Part shown: positions 25,838 through 33,935 of the stretch, piece by piece
Layout of the letters: the number at the start of each line of letters is the position of its first letter
How positions within the stretch are numbered: position 1 is the first letter of the stretch
From: Spirochaetota bacterium
GTDB lineage: Bacteria > Spirochaetota > Brachyspiria > Brachyspirales > JACRPF01
Assembly: GCA_016214035.1 (NCBI GenBank)
Contig: JACRPF010000006.1
Coordinates: forward strand, 124,001-188,000
DNA: 64,000 nt
Reading direction: 5' to 3'
The notes under the pieces: generated by a model
The model's input: the letters and a program-made list of their open reading frames with translations, nothing else
Database searches by the model: none
Told to the model about the DNA's origin: nothing
Made by a program: the position numbers and the translations under genes

Positions 25838-26670
25838 TATATCTGCTCCCCGAGCGTCTTGATCTGATGATAGGTATACACCGGCCCGTCGGTGCACACG
25901 AGCGTGCGTCCGATGGAGCAGTGCTGACATTTTCCGATGCCGCATTTCATATGCCTTTCGAGCGTGGAGATGATATTGTTCTCATCGAGTCCGCGTTCAA
26001 CAAGCTCCTGAATGACGGCATTAAACATGACCGGAGGTCCGCAGACAAAGGCAACTGTATCTTTGAGCGGTATATCCGTTTTTTTTATGAGCGTATGCAC
26101 GAAGCCCGTGCTGCCGTCCCATCCCGGAACCGGATTGTCCACGGTGACGAACGTTTCGAAACCGGGCGCCGTTTTCCATTCCTTGAGGTTCTGCTGATAC
26201 ATCAGTTCGCGCGGTGTCCGTGATCCGTAGAACAGAAGTATACGCCCGAACTGCTGATTGTTCTGCATCACATGCATGATGGACGAGCGCAGCGGGATGA
26301 GCCCGATGCCGCCGGCCACATAGATGACGTTCTTGCCTTTGATATCCTCGAACGGGAATCCGTTGCCGAACGGTCCGCGCACGCCGATCTTGTCGCCCAC
26401 TTTGAGATCATGGAGGGCATTAGTCACTTTGCCGATTTTGCGGAGCGTTATATGAAAACGGTCGTTTGTGGGACACGCGGGAAGTGATACGGCGAATTCG
26501 CCCGCGCCGAACACCGTGCACATGATGAACTGACCGGATTTGAACGCGAACGGTTTTTTATCCGGCCGCTGATCGAACGTTAGGTAGAAGGTCTTTACGT
26601 CGACTATCTCGTCGCGTATCTCGTCGATCGTGGCGATCTCCGGTATTGTGGTGTTTTCGATGTCAGCCAT
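25837..26670 (-). CDS. FAD/NAD(P)-binding diaphorase subunit (HydG/sulfhydrogenase gamma family)
   Basis: The 277-residue protein has a ferredoxin-reductase fold. A flavin-binding beta barrel (GQFIMCTVFGAGEFAVSL near 45-62) precedes the nucleotide-binding VIYVAGGIGLIPLRSSI. VAFVCGPPVMFNAV is the NAD(P) motif, and the C-terminal MKCGIGKCQHCSIGRTLVC binds a [2Fe-2S] cluster. It resembles the gamma subunit of archaeal sulfhydrogenases. With the HydB-like gene upstream it suggests that NAD(P)H exchanges electrons with the complex, not only formate-like donors. Confidence 0.88.
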   Translation of the reverse strand: MADIENTTIPEIATIDEIRDEIVDVKTFYLTFDQRPDKKPFAFKSGQFIMCTVFGAGEFAVSLPACPTNDRFHITLRKIGKVTNALHDLKVGDKIGVRGPFGNGFPFEDIKGKNVIYVAGGIGLIPLRSSIMHVMQNNQQFGRILLFYGSRTPRELMYQQNLKEWKTAPGFETFVTVDNPVPGWDGSTGFVHTLIKKTDIPLKDTVAFVCGPPVMFNAVIQELVERGLDENNIISTLERHMKCGIGKCQHCSIGRTLVCTDGPVYTYHQIKTLGEQI

Positions 26671-27739
26671 TCCGGTTTGCCTCTTCGTTGATGATCTCGC
26701 GCCGGATATAGGTTACGACATTCGGCATGCCGATGTCGCCGGGGCATACCCAGGCGCAGCGTCCGCAGCCCACACAGCCGGGACGCAGATATTTCTTCGA
26801 TTGCGAATATGACAATTTGCAGAAGAACCGTTTACTGCGCCGGTCCTCGACGGGCTTGCGCGGATTGTGTCCGCCGGCCATGCGCGAGTAACCTTCAAAA
26901 GCGCACGAATCCCAGGTGCGGTTTCGGTCCGCAGCGCCGGATCCGGTGACCGCGTCGGCCACATTGAAACACGAGCAGCTCGGACAGACGAAGGTGCAGG
27001 CGCCGCACTCGAGGCACTGGTCGCCGATGTAGGTCCAGACATGGTCGTTGATGAGGCCCGTGGTGATGCGGTTGACCACGCGTGACATCCACGCCTTGTT
27101 CTCCTGCGCCACCGTGTCGAACAGCGAGAGCGATGTATCTATCGCCGCCGATTTTTTCTGCGTGAACGATGCATCGGCTTTTTTCAGCCGCATCGATTCA
27201 GCCAATGCCGTGCCGCGCTCGCTTCCGGTCTCAATGAGATACACATCGCCGAGTTCAGTGAGATTGAGATCATATCCTTCGCGCGCCGAGGGGCCGCTGT
27301 CCGTGCATGAGCAGAAACATTCGCGGAACGGCGACACACAGGTATTGGCTACGATGAACGTCCGTTTGCGGAAGCTCCGGTACATCTCATCGATGTAATC
27401 CTGTCCAAGAAAAAATCGGTCAAGACACTGAAGTCCGGTAAGATCGCAGGAACGAAGACCGAACAGCGCTTTCGATGTTTCATCGAAGAGCGGTGTGATA
27501 TCCACTTTCTGCGCGGTCCTGTCATACTTGTACCTCATGATTGTTTTATAATGAGGAAACATGACGTGCTTTGCGGGTATCGCCGGCAATGCGGCAGTAA
27601 GACTGATGCGTTCAACATCCTCGGTGCGCGAGAACATCACCTGCAGTGAATCCTTTTCAAGGACGGGCCCGTAGACCTGATAGGTCTTCTTGAGCTCCCG
27701 CGCGATATCCATCACCCTGCTTTTTTCTATTATGTACAT
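26663..27739 (-). CDS. Iron-sulfur subunit of sulfhydrogenase type (HydB-like)
   Basis: The 358-residue protein matches HydB/anaerobic sulfite reductase A-type subunits. FGLRSCDLTGLQCLDRFFL near 93-111 and TCVSPFRECFCSC near 131-143 lie in the N-terminal half. Two C-terminal ferredoxin motifs, CLECGACTFVCPSCSC and CVGCGRCAWVCPGDIG, should bind [4Fe-4S] clusters. It overlaps the HydG-like gene by eight bases and lies two bases after the FdhF-like gene. It is the probable wire between the flavin subunit, the molybdopterin subunit and the membrane module. Confidence 0.88.
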   Translation of the reverse strand: MYIIEKSRVMDIARELKKTYQVYGPVLEKDSLQVMFSRTEDVERISLTAALPAIPAKHVMFPHYKTIMRYKYDRTAQKVDITPLFDETSKALFGLRSCDLTGLQCLDRFFLGQDYIDEMYRSFRKRTFIVANTCVSPFRECFCSCTDSGPSAREGYDLNLTELGDVYLIETGSERGTALAESMRLKKADASFTQKKSAAIDTSLSLFDTVAQENKAWMSRVVNRITTGLINDHVWTYIGDQCLECGACTFVCPSCSCFNVADAVTGSGAADRNRTWDSCAFEGYSRMAGGHNPRKPVEDRRSKRFFCKLSYSQSKKYLRPGCVGCGRCAWVCPGDIGMPNVVTYIRREIINEEANRNG

Positions 27740-27741
27740 CG

Positions 27742-29757
27742 TTATACCTTCACTATCCGTACCGGGATGGCGGCATCCTGGCCGAGCTTCATGATACTCC
27801 GGTGCGCGAGGAAGAAATTGGTTACCATGTCATCCACAAAATAGGCGACGTATGCGGTGCGCGGCTTCACCTTGTCGGTGATCTGAACCATCGCCTCCAT
27901 GGCGCCGTACGGTGAAACAAACTTTGCCACGCCGCGGTCGCGTATGCCGAGTGCTTTCGCATCCTCCGGGGATACCGCCACATAGCCGCGCGGATACAGA
28001 AGCAGCGTTGCGTTGTATTCACGCAGCGGTATGTTCGTCTTCTTCATGAGATTATTCTGATGCCAGTAATGCTGCGCCTCGCCGACGACCATGAGCACCG
28101 GATATTCCTCGCTTGCGGCGGGAACGCTGAAATTCCATTCCGTCGGAACGAAGTTCATCTTCCGCGGCGAGTTTTCAATGCTGAAACGCGCCGTGCCTTT
28201 GGGATTTTCCGCCGTACACGGCCACTGTATGCCGAAGCTCTGTTCGAGCGCATCATAGCGATAGCCGGAATATACCGGTGTCAGCTGCGCAATCTCATCC
28301 ATGACATCCGATGCCGAGGTGTACGTCCACGAACAGCCGGCCTTTGCCGCGATGGCCGTATACAACTGCCAGCCGGGCATTACATCGTCCTGCGGCGGAC
28401 GCTTCTGTTTGAAAAGCTGCACGCGCCGTTCGGTATTGGTGAATGTCCCGTCGCTTTCGATGTACGGAGCTATCGGCAGCACCACGTGCGCATAATCGGT
28501 GAAACCATTCCTGAATGAACCGACATATGCGATGAAATCCACCGATTTCAGTTCCGCGCTGTGATGAATGACTGTATTGTCATGATCAACGACCACGAGT
28601 GCGCGAAGTGAACGGTTCGTGTTGGTGAGCAGGTCCTCAACCGTGCGGCCCGGACGCGCGCTCAGACGAACGCCCCATGCCTTATTGAACTTGTCGCGCA
28701 CCGACGCGTCGCTCACCGGCTGATATCCGGTAAGGAGGTCAGGCGCTATCCCCATGTCGTAGGCGCCCTGCAGATTGGAAATGCCGGTAACCGGATTGAC
28801 CCCGCATCCCTCTTTGCCGATCTTGCCTGACGCAAGAAAAAGATTATACAGATAACCTATAGTATCGCTGTCAAAGCCCGAGATGCCCGACGAGAAGAAC
28901 GCCATCGCCGACGGGGCGCGGCAAATTTCACGTGCGGTCTCCTTAAGGAGGCTCAGATCGATTCCCACATCCGCTTCGACATCGGCCACTTTGAGGAACG
29001 ACAGACAGCCGAGGAACGCTTCATAGCCCTCAGTCTGCCGCTTGATATAATCGCTGTCGACGAGGTTTTCCTCGATAAGCACTTTCGCCATATAGGCAAG
29101 CGCCATCTTGAACGTGCCGGGACGTATCTGCAGAAAGCGGTTCGATAATTTCGCGATCTGCGTATGACGGCTGTCCATAGTGACGACCGTGGCGCCGTTA
29201 CGCGCGGCCATATGTATCTCGCTGCCGATGATGGGATTCTGTTTGGTGATATCGGCGCCGATGACGAATATATATTTGGATGATCTGATCTCTTCCAGCG
29301 ATCCGAGCATGCCCGCCATGCCGGTGCCGCGATGCATGACATCGATGCTGTTACGGTGTCCGGGGTCTGAGTCGAGACACACATTGTGCGTGGAGAACGC
29401 CGTACGGGCCAGCTTCATGAACGTGTAATTTTCTTCATTTGACGAACGCGGTGAGCCGAGGAACCCGATGGCGTCCTGCCCTTCGTTGCGAAGCCTTGAG
29501 ACGTTCTCTACGAAGAAACGTATCGCCTCATCGTAACTCACCTCAACGAGCTTGCCGTCTTTTCTGATCTGCGGTTTCGTGATGCGTTCATTCGTATTGA
29601 GAAGCTCATGCACGTGCCAGCCGCGCACACAGAGGCGGCCCTTGCTTACCGGATGGCTTTTTAGTGGAAACACCCCGCGAACATTCCCGTCACGCACATC
29701 GAGCAGGTGACCGCAACCGGTCCCGCAGAACGTGCATATGCCTGTTCTATAACTCAT
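27742..29757 (-). CDS. Molybdopterin oxidoreductase, FdhF-like, with Gly at the Sec/Cys position
   Basis: The 671-residue protein has the N-terminal [4Fe-4S] ligands Cys8, Cys11, Cys15 and Cys43, as in E. coli FdhF. GADITKQNPIIGSEIHMA and VLPIAPYIESDGTFTNTERRVQ are molybdopterin-family motifs. The segment aligning with FdhF around Sec140-His141 reads SDPGHRNS, giving Gly133 (codon GGA at 29361-29359) then His134. The Lys after the fourth cluster ligand in FdhF aligns with Arg45. Formate oxidation is therefore doubtful; it may have another substrate or be an electron-transfer subunit like NuoG. It is the first gene of the hydrogenase operon. The alignment is by eye. Confidence 0.85.
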   Translation of the reverse strand: MSYRTGICTFCGTGCGHLLDVRDGNVRGVFPLKSHPVSKGRLCVRGWHVHELLNTNERITKPQIRKDGKLVEVSYDEAIRFFVENVSRLRNEGQDAIGFLGSPRSSNEENYTFMKLARTAFSTHNVCLDSDPGHRNSIDVMHRGTGMAGMLGSLEEIRSSKYIFVIGADITKQNPIIGSEIHMAARNGATVVTMDSRHTQIAKLSNRFLQIRPGTFKMALAYMAKVLIEENLVDSDYIKRQTEGYEAFLGCLSFLKVADVEADVGIDLSLLKETAREICRAPSAMAFFSSGISGFDSDTIGYLYNLFLASGKIGKEGCGVNPVTGISNLQGAYDMGIAPDLLTGYQPVSDASVRDKFNKAWGVRLSARPGRTVEDLLTNTNRSLRALVVVDHDNTVIHHSAELKSVDFIAYVGSFRNGFTDYAHVVLPIAPYIESDGTFTNTERRVQLFKQKRPPQDDVMPGWQLYTAIAAKAGCSWTYTSASDVMDEIAQLTPVYSGYRYDALEQSFGIQWPCTAENPKGTARFSIENSPRKMNFVPTEWNFSVPAASEEYPVLMVVGEAQHYWHQNNLMKKTNIPLREYNATLLLYPRGYVAVSPEDAKALGIRDRGVAKFVSPYGAMEAMVQITDKVKPRTAYVAYFVDDMVTNFFLAHRSIMKLGQDAAIPVRIVKV

Positions 29758-29790
29758 GATCCCGGCCTTCTCAGAGTTGATACAAAACTA

Positions 29791-29803
29791 TTCCCATAGG
29801 GAA
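29791..29803. promoter_or_regulatory. Inverted repeat in the hydrogenase operon leader
   Basis: TTCCC-ATA-GGGAA is a perfect inverted repeat between the promoter and the FdhF-like ATG. It is a candidate operator for the hydrogenase operon; no regulator is identified. Confidence 0.35.
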
Positions 29804-29816
29804 AAGAATTTCGTAT

Positions 29817-29844
29817 AAGATAAACCAAATGAAGGATTTGTCAA
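29817..29844 (-). promoter_or_regulatory. Promoter of the hydrogenase operon
   Basis: Minus strand: TTGACA (29844-29839), 16 bases, TATCTT (29822-29817). The leader is about 50 bases and contains the repeat at 29791-29803. No sigma54 GG-N10-GC element was seen here, unlike the E. coli hyc operon. Confidence 0.6.
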
Positions 29845-29918
29845 GTAAAATGCTATGGAAAAATGGGAGAAAACGGGATTATCCAACCGCCATGGCACTA
29901 TTATCACCCCCGGGGGAC

Positions 29919-29946
29919 TTGACGGAAACCGTGAACGAGATATGCT
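29919..29946 (+). promoter_or_regulatory. Promoter of the SEC-C protein gene
   Basis: TTGACG (29919-29924), 16 bases and TATGCT (29941-29946) lie 44 bases before the ATG. A CCCCCGGGGG run sits just upstream at 29907-29916. Confidence 0.5.
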
Positions 29947-29990
29947 ATAGGCAACAGCGTGAAAATAAGTTCGCGCGATAAGGATGAAAC

Positions 29991-30302
29991 ATGGAAAAAA
30001 ACGAACTTGCGAAACGCCTCGCACTGGGCCGTAACGAGAAATGCCACTGCGGATCGGGTAAAAAATACAAGCATTGCCATATGCCCGCCGACGAAACAGC
30101 AATGCAGGCGATACGGCAGAAAGAAGAGGCGGCAAAGGCCGCTGAAGCCGCGGCAGACGCCGGAAAAGAGGAAAAGACCGCCGAAACGCATGACAAGCAT
30201 ACATACAAACGCCAGGACTATGTTGTAAAAAATCGTCCGACGGCGCCGGCCCATGCGGGGGCATCGCAGGTCAGTCTGCCCAGAAAATCCGGCGGGGGCT
30301 GA
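29991..30302 (+). CDS. Small SEC-C motif protein
   Basis: The 103-residue protein has a SEC-C zinc motif at residues 16-30 (NEKCHCGSGKKYKHCH; Cys18, Cys20, Cys29, His30), like that at the SecA C-terminus where it binds SecB. A Lys/Glu/Ala-rich helix and a basic tail ending PRKSGGG follow. It may be a chaperone adaptor or nucleic-acid-binding factor; stand-alone SEC-C proteins are poorly characterised. An AAGGAT-type SD precedes the ATG. It is divergent from the hydrogenase operon. Confidence 0.8.
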   Translation: MEKNELAKRLALGRNEKCHCGSGKKYKHCHMPADETAMQAIRQKEEAAKAAEAAADAGKEEKTAETHDKHTYKRQDYVVKNRPTAPAHAGASQVSLPRKSGGG

Positions 30303-30338
30303 TCGTCCCATTTTTTCAGCTGCGATAGCCTAACCGCG

Positions 30339-31136
30339 ATGATGATACAAGCCGCCGGACTGAATAAAAATAAAACCACCTATTTCACCGCCGCCAAAGG
30401 GCGTGTGATGTATTATCATTCGGCGATTTATCTCATCAAGGGTGAAGGCTTCTTCGAGGACGAAACTACTCCATACACGCGCATCACGCCGGGCACCGCG
30501 TTCTATCTGTATCCAGATATCTGGCATCACTTCGACCCGAAGCCGGGCACGAAGTGGAACGAATATTGGGTAACGTTCGACGGCACCATAGCAAAAACAA
30601 AGTTCGGCGATCTGATACCTCCGCCGCGAAAACCGGTATTTTATATCGGCATGGACGACAGGATAATCGAGGCGTATGAAGCGCTCTACAACGCCTGGTA
30701 TTTCAAGACGCCGGGGCACGAGGTGCAGAGCGTTTTTCTTCTGCATGAGATACTCGCGCGCATGCACATGAAGATCAACCGCATCCCGATGACGCGGACG
30801 AAAAGCCCCGTTGAACGCGTGAAGACCTATATGCGCGAGAACATCAATGCGCTCCGTATCGATTATGACGCACTTGCCGCACAGGAAGAGATGAACTATG
30901 AACAGCTTCGCAAATCGTTCCGCGCCGAGACCGGCATACCGCTGACCACCTATTTCCTCATGTTGAAACTCAATCGTGCGAAGGAGCTTCTGCTCAATTC
31001 AGACGCCACCGTCGGCGATGTGGCCAAACGCTGCGGGTTCGCCGGGCAGTATTATTTCTCCCGTTTTTTCAAGGAAAAGGAAGGCGTTTCGCCGCAGCAG
31101 TTCCGCAAGAACAACTTCATACTCCGCGCGCGCTGA
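30339..31136 (+). CDS. AraC-family regulator with N-terminal cupin
   Basis: The 265-residue protein has an AraC-type sensor cupin (FEDETTPYTRITPGTAFYLYPDIWHHF near 45-71). Two C-terminal HTH motifs follow: IDYDALAAQEEMNYEQLRKSFRAETG and VGDVAKRCGFAGQYYFSRFFKEKEGVSPQQFRK. It probably senses a sugar and controls the convergent beta-helix gene or another locus. ATG at 30339 or 30342 is possible and neither has an SD; it may be read through from the SEC-C gene 36 bases upstream. Confidence 0.92.
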   Translation: MMIQAAGLNKNKTTYFTAAKGRVMYYHSAIYLIKGEGFFEDETTPYTRITPGTAFYLYPDIWHHFDPKPGTKWNEYWVTFDGTIAKTKFGDLIPPPRKPVFYIGMDDRIIEAYEALYNAWYFKTPGHEVQSVFLLHEILARMHMKINRIPMTRTKSPVERVKTYMRENINALRIDYDALAAQEEMNYEQLRKSFRAETGIPLTTYFLMLKLNRAKELLLNSDATVGDVAKRCGFAGQYYFSRFFKEKEGVSPQQFRKNNFILRAR

Positions 31137-31149
31137 CAGCTTCCCGCCG

Positions 31150-33846
31150 CTACTCCACTCCGATGAACATGTCGTCGAAGAATATTTCGCCGTCCGCCTG
31201 CGAGTTCGCCGTGATACCCGCCCATGTAACCGACTTGAAATGAGCGTGCACGAACGGCAGCGACTTTTTTATCTCAGTGCCGTCATACTTCAGCAAAAGA
31301 TCATACGCCGCATTGTCGCCGTTGATCACAAACGTAATCGCAGCGACCACCCAGGTACCGGGTCTGATATCCGCTATTTTGTTTTTCCCCGCCATGACCG
31401 TGCCGTCGGGATTGAAATCGATCTGCGGCCCCGTCTCATCGACAAAACCTTTGCCGCGTACCTCGACGCGGAAGTTCACCGGCTGTGAAGCGCTGATCAT
31501 CGCGGCGAACGACATGCGGAATCTGCCGCTCTCAATGTTCTTGAACTGGGCGAATGCATGCGGGTTGTATGATTTTGAGATATCCTTCCGATCGGTGCAT
31601 TTCAGCGATCGTTTCCCGCTGAACGCAGCGTCCTCGGTTACCGCGAACGTCGCATCTTTTTCCTTACGGATAGTGAACTCATTGGGCTCGGTGCCTACGG
31701 CCATCGATTCGAAATCAAGATCCACACGCGACAGTTTCGACAGATCAAATCCGTTATCCACCGGAATGCGCGGCCGCACCGCAAATTTTTTCGGCAGCGA
31801 CCTCCACTCATCGTCACCGTACAATCCCGCCTTTTTTATCTCATCGTCGAACGGGACAAAACCGGCCTTTGTCACAGCCGGTGACGATGGATCAACGGTG
31901 AAATCAAAACGGTTTGGATCGCGGAACAGCGGGTCTTCGATTATCGAATCGCGGTCGTAACCGAGCTTCTGATAATCATCGAATGACAGGTTCATGAACG
32001 TCATGTCGCGGTCGCCGGCGGTGTTCCAGTAACAATTGCGGGAGATTTCCGGAGGCATGCTGCCGCTCTCCATTTTTCTGCCGATGGCAATCCTGTTCGA
32101 GCCGATGTAGATATTGTTCGATGCGGCGAAATGATTGCGCCCCGTTTTACCAAGACCGCCGCGGGTGATGAACCCGTCACGGGCGAACGCGCCGATGTTG
32201 TTGCGGAAGGTATTGTTCGAACCCCAGTTCTGGAAATACGCCGACCAGTCCACGTTATACGCGAGATTGTTCTCCACGAGCGCGCCGCGCGACATCTCGT
32301 CGAGATAATAGCCCGCGAAACCGGCATGTATGAACGGATATGCAACGGTATCGCACGTAATATTGTGATGCACGTGTGTGTCAAGCGGACCGAACTGATA
32401 ATAACCGGCGGCGTCGCCCTGGTATCCAAGCCCGAGATAATGCAGATAATTATATGCGACCTCATGCCCGCCGGAATAATCCTCCCCGTTATATGTCCAG
32501 CGCGCGTCGGATGATATCGGGTCCCAATGCACATCGAAAATATCGTTATGCGTGATGCGCGTGTATGAACAGAACCGGTTGATGATGCCGTAGCAGCCGT
32601 GCCAGATAGTCCCGAGCCGGTGCAGTATATTGTTGTCAATGGTATTATGCAGCACGCGTATCTGTTCTTTCGGCGCAGTTTTCTCCAGCGTTTGAAGCGT
32701 TTTCAGATCGGTGATGCCTATCTGTATGCCGCCTGACCCCATGTCCCAGATGTGACAATGCACGACGGTATTGCTCTGACACCCCGTGTCGAGTTCCATC
32801 GCATACTCGCCCAGATGCGCTATCTCGCAGTTGGAAAACATCGACTGACGCATGTTCTTCGCATAGATGCCCGCGCTCAGATACATATGACCCTGGCGGT
32901 AGACGCCGTTGTGTTTATCAAGATCGCCGTCAACATGCGCAAAGGTGATATCGCGGAACTCAAGATACTGCGCCGGCGTTCCGTAATCTGCCGATACGAT
33001 TTCCATTATGCGCGTCATGAGCACCGGCGCGATGACATCCGCGCGTGACATATCCTCGCCGGGCTCGGGATAGTAATAGAGCGTTCCGGTGACGCGGTCG
33101 AGATACCACTCGCCGGGATAATCCAATGCCTCAAAGACATTGGCGACGTAATACCTGAAGTTCTTTTCCCAGAAGTCAACCGGACGGCCGTGTGTGCTCT
33201 CGAATTTAACCACGCGTTTCGCCGCATCGGCGGCGGTTATGCGGTGCATCGTCGGCGTCCATGAATTAATCTGAATGATGTCGATATCCGTCAGGTTCTT
33301 CCACTGCGGATCTATATCGCCGGAAAAATACACGAACGCCTTATTCGACTGCTCGCCCTGCGCGCGGCCCTTGGCCCGCATCATTTTCTCGTTCTCGTTG
33401 GGTTTTCGTGCCCGTGTTTTGCTCACACTATTCACATAGAGCGAATTGAAAAACCACCGTTTGGACAGCACATCAGGAACGTTCAGCTCATAGAAATTCT
33501 TCCCCGCTGTTTTCTTCCATGTACCGGTTATCTTTCTGCCGCCGCTGATTATCGCACGTGCATCCGGAAGTGCGCGATACACTGTCGGCGCGCCGGACGC
33601 CCCGGAGTCTTCCGCGGACATGCTCAGCTTTTCGGCGAGGTGATACATCCCTCCGGCAAGCCATACCGTAACAGTATCGCCAGGGGACCGTTTTCTTTCA
33701 GCGCGTGCCGCCGTCTGCGCTCTGGTGATACTCGCAAACGGCTTGTCTTTTGTACCGCTGTTGCCGTCATCACCGCCCGGTGCAACATGGATATCAGCCG
33801 CGACAAGAAAAGCGGCGAGCAGTACGAATGGCAGGAAAATGCGCAT
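31150..33846 (-). CDS. Secreted right-handed parallel beta-helix protein (GH141-like)
   Basis: The 898-residue protein has a signal peptide (about 1-17) and begins IHVAPGGDDGNSGTKDKPFASI, the usual opening of parallel beta-helix carbohydrate-active proteins. The central part has PbH1-type repeats (about 280-640), with many Asn and His turns such as NTIDNNILHRLG and NNLAYNVDWSAYF. A jelly-roll domain at about 715-898 resembles a carbohydrate-binding module. It resembles GH141-type proteins, but the activity cannot be read off; fucosidase, xylanase and lyase are all possible. The promoter at 33876-33904 is its own. Confidence 0.72.
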   Translation of the reverse strand: MRIFLPFVLLAAFLVAADIHVAPGGDDGNSGTKDKPFASITRAQTAARAERKRSPGDTVTVWLAGGMYHLAEKLSMSAEDSGASGAPTVYRALPDARAIISGGRKITGTWKKTAGKNFYELNVPDVLSKRWFFNSLYVNSVSKTRARKPNENEKMMRAKGRAQGEQSNKAFVYFSGDIDPQWKNLTDIDIIQINSWTPTMHRITAADAAKRVVKFESTHGRPVDFWEKNFRYYVANVFEALDYPGEWYLDRVTGTLYYYPEPGEDMSRADVIAPVLMTRIMEIVSADYGTPAQYLEFRDITFAHVDGDLDKHNGVYRQGHMYLSAGIYAKNMRQSMFSNCEIAHLGEYAMELDTGCQSNTVVHCHIWDMGSGGIQIGITDLKTLQTLEKTAPKEQIRVLHNTIDNNILHRLGTIWHGCYGIINRFCSYTRITHNDIFDVHWDPISSDARWTYNGEDYSGGHEVAYNYLHYLGLGYQGDAAGYYQFGPLDTHVHHNITCDTVAYPFIHAGFAGYYLDEMSRGALVENNLAYNVDWSAYFQNWGSNNTFRNNIGAFARDGFITRGGLGKTGRNHFAASNNIYIGSNRIAIGRKMESGSMPPEISRNCYWNTAGDRDMTFMNLSFDDYQKLGYDRDSIIEDPLFRDPNRFDFTVDPSSPAVTKAGFVPFDDEIKKAGLYGDDEWRSLPKKFAVRPRIPVDNGFDLSKLSRVDLDFESMAVGTEPNEFTIRKEKDATFAVTEDAAFSGKRSLKCTDRKDISKSYNPHAFAQFKNIESGRFRMSFAAMISASQPVNFRVEVRGKGFVDETGPQIDFNPDGTVMAGKNKIADIRPGTWVVAAITFVINGDNAAYDLLLKYDGTEIKKSLPFVHAHFKSVTWAGITANSQADGEIFFDDMFIGVE

Positions 33847-33875
33847 GGGTATATCCTGTTTAAAAAGCTTAATTC

Positions 33876-33904
33876 AGTATAGGACAACCGGAGATTTCTG
33901 TCTA
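33876..33904 (-). promoter_or_regulatory. Promoter of the beta-helix gene
   Basis: Minus strand: TAGACA (33904-33899), 17 bases, TATACT (33881-33876), about 30 bases before the ATG at 33846. Confidence 0.6.
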
Positions 33905-33935
33905 CAAAAATTCCATGTCGTACATGCGTAAAAAA

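Noticed and set aside
25838..25945. N-terminal extension of the hydrogenase protease
   Set aside because: It lies within the HydG-like gene and has no protease similarity; the ATG at 25837 overlaps the upstream stop as expected for coupling.
29359..29361. Possible selenocysteine codon in the FdhF-like gene
   Set aside because: The codon at the aligned position is GGA, not TGA, and the frame is open without recoding, so no Sec is predicted.
29991..30302. Minus-strand Cys- and Phe-rich reading frames across the SEC-C gene
   Set aside because: They are shadow frames; the plus-strand SEC-C motif is the real signal.
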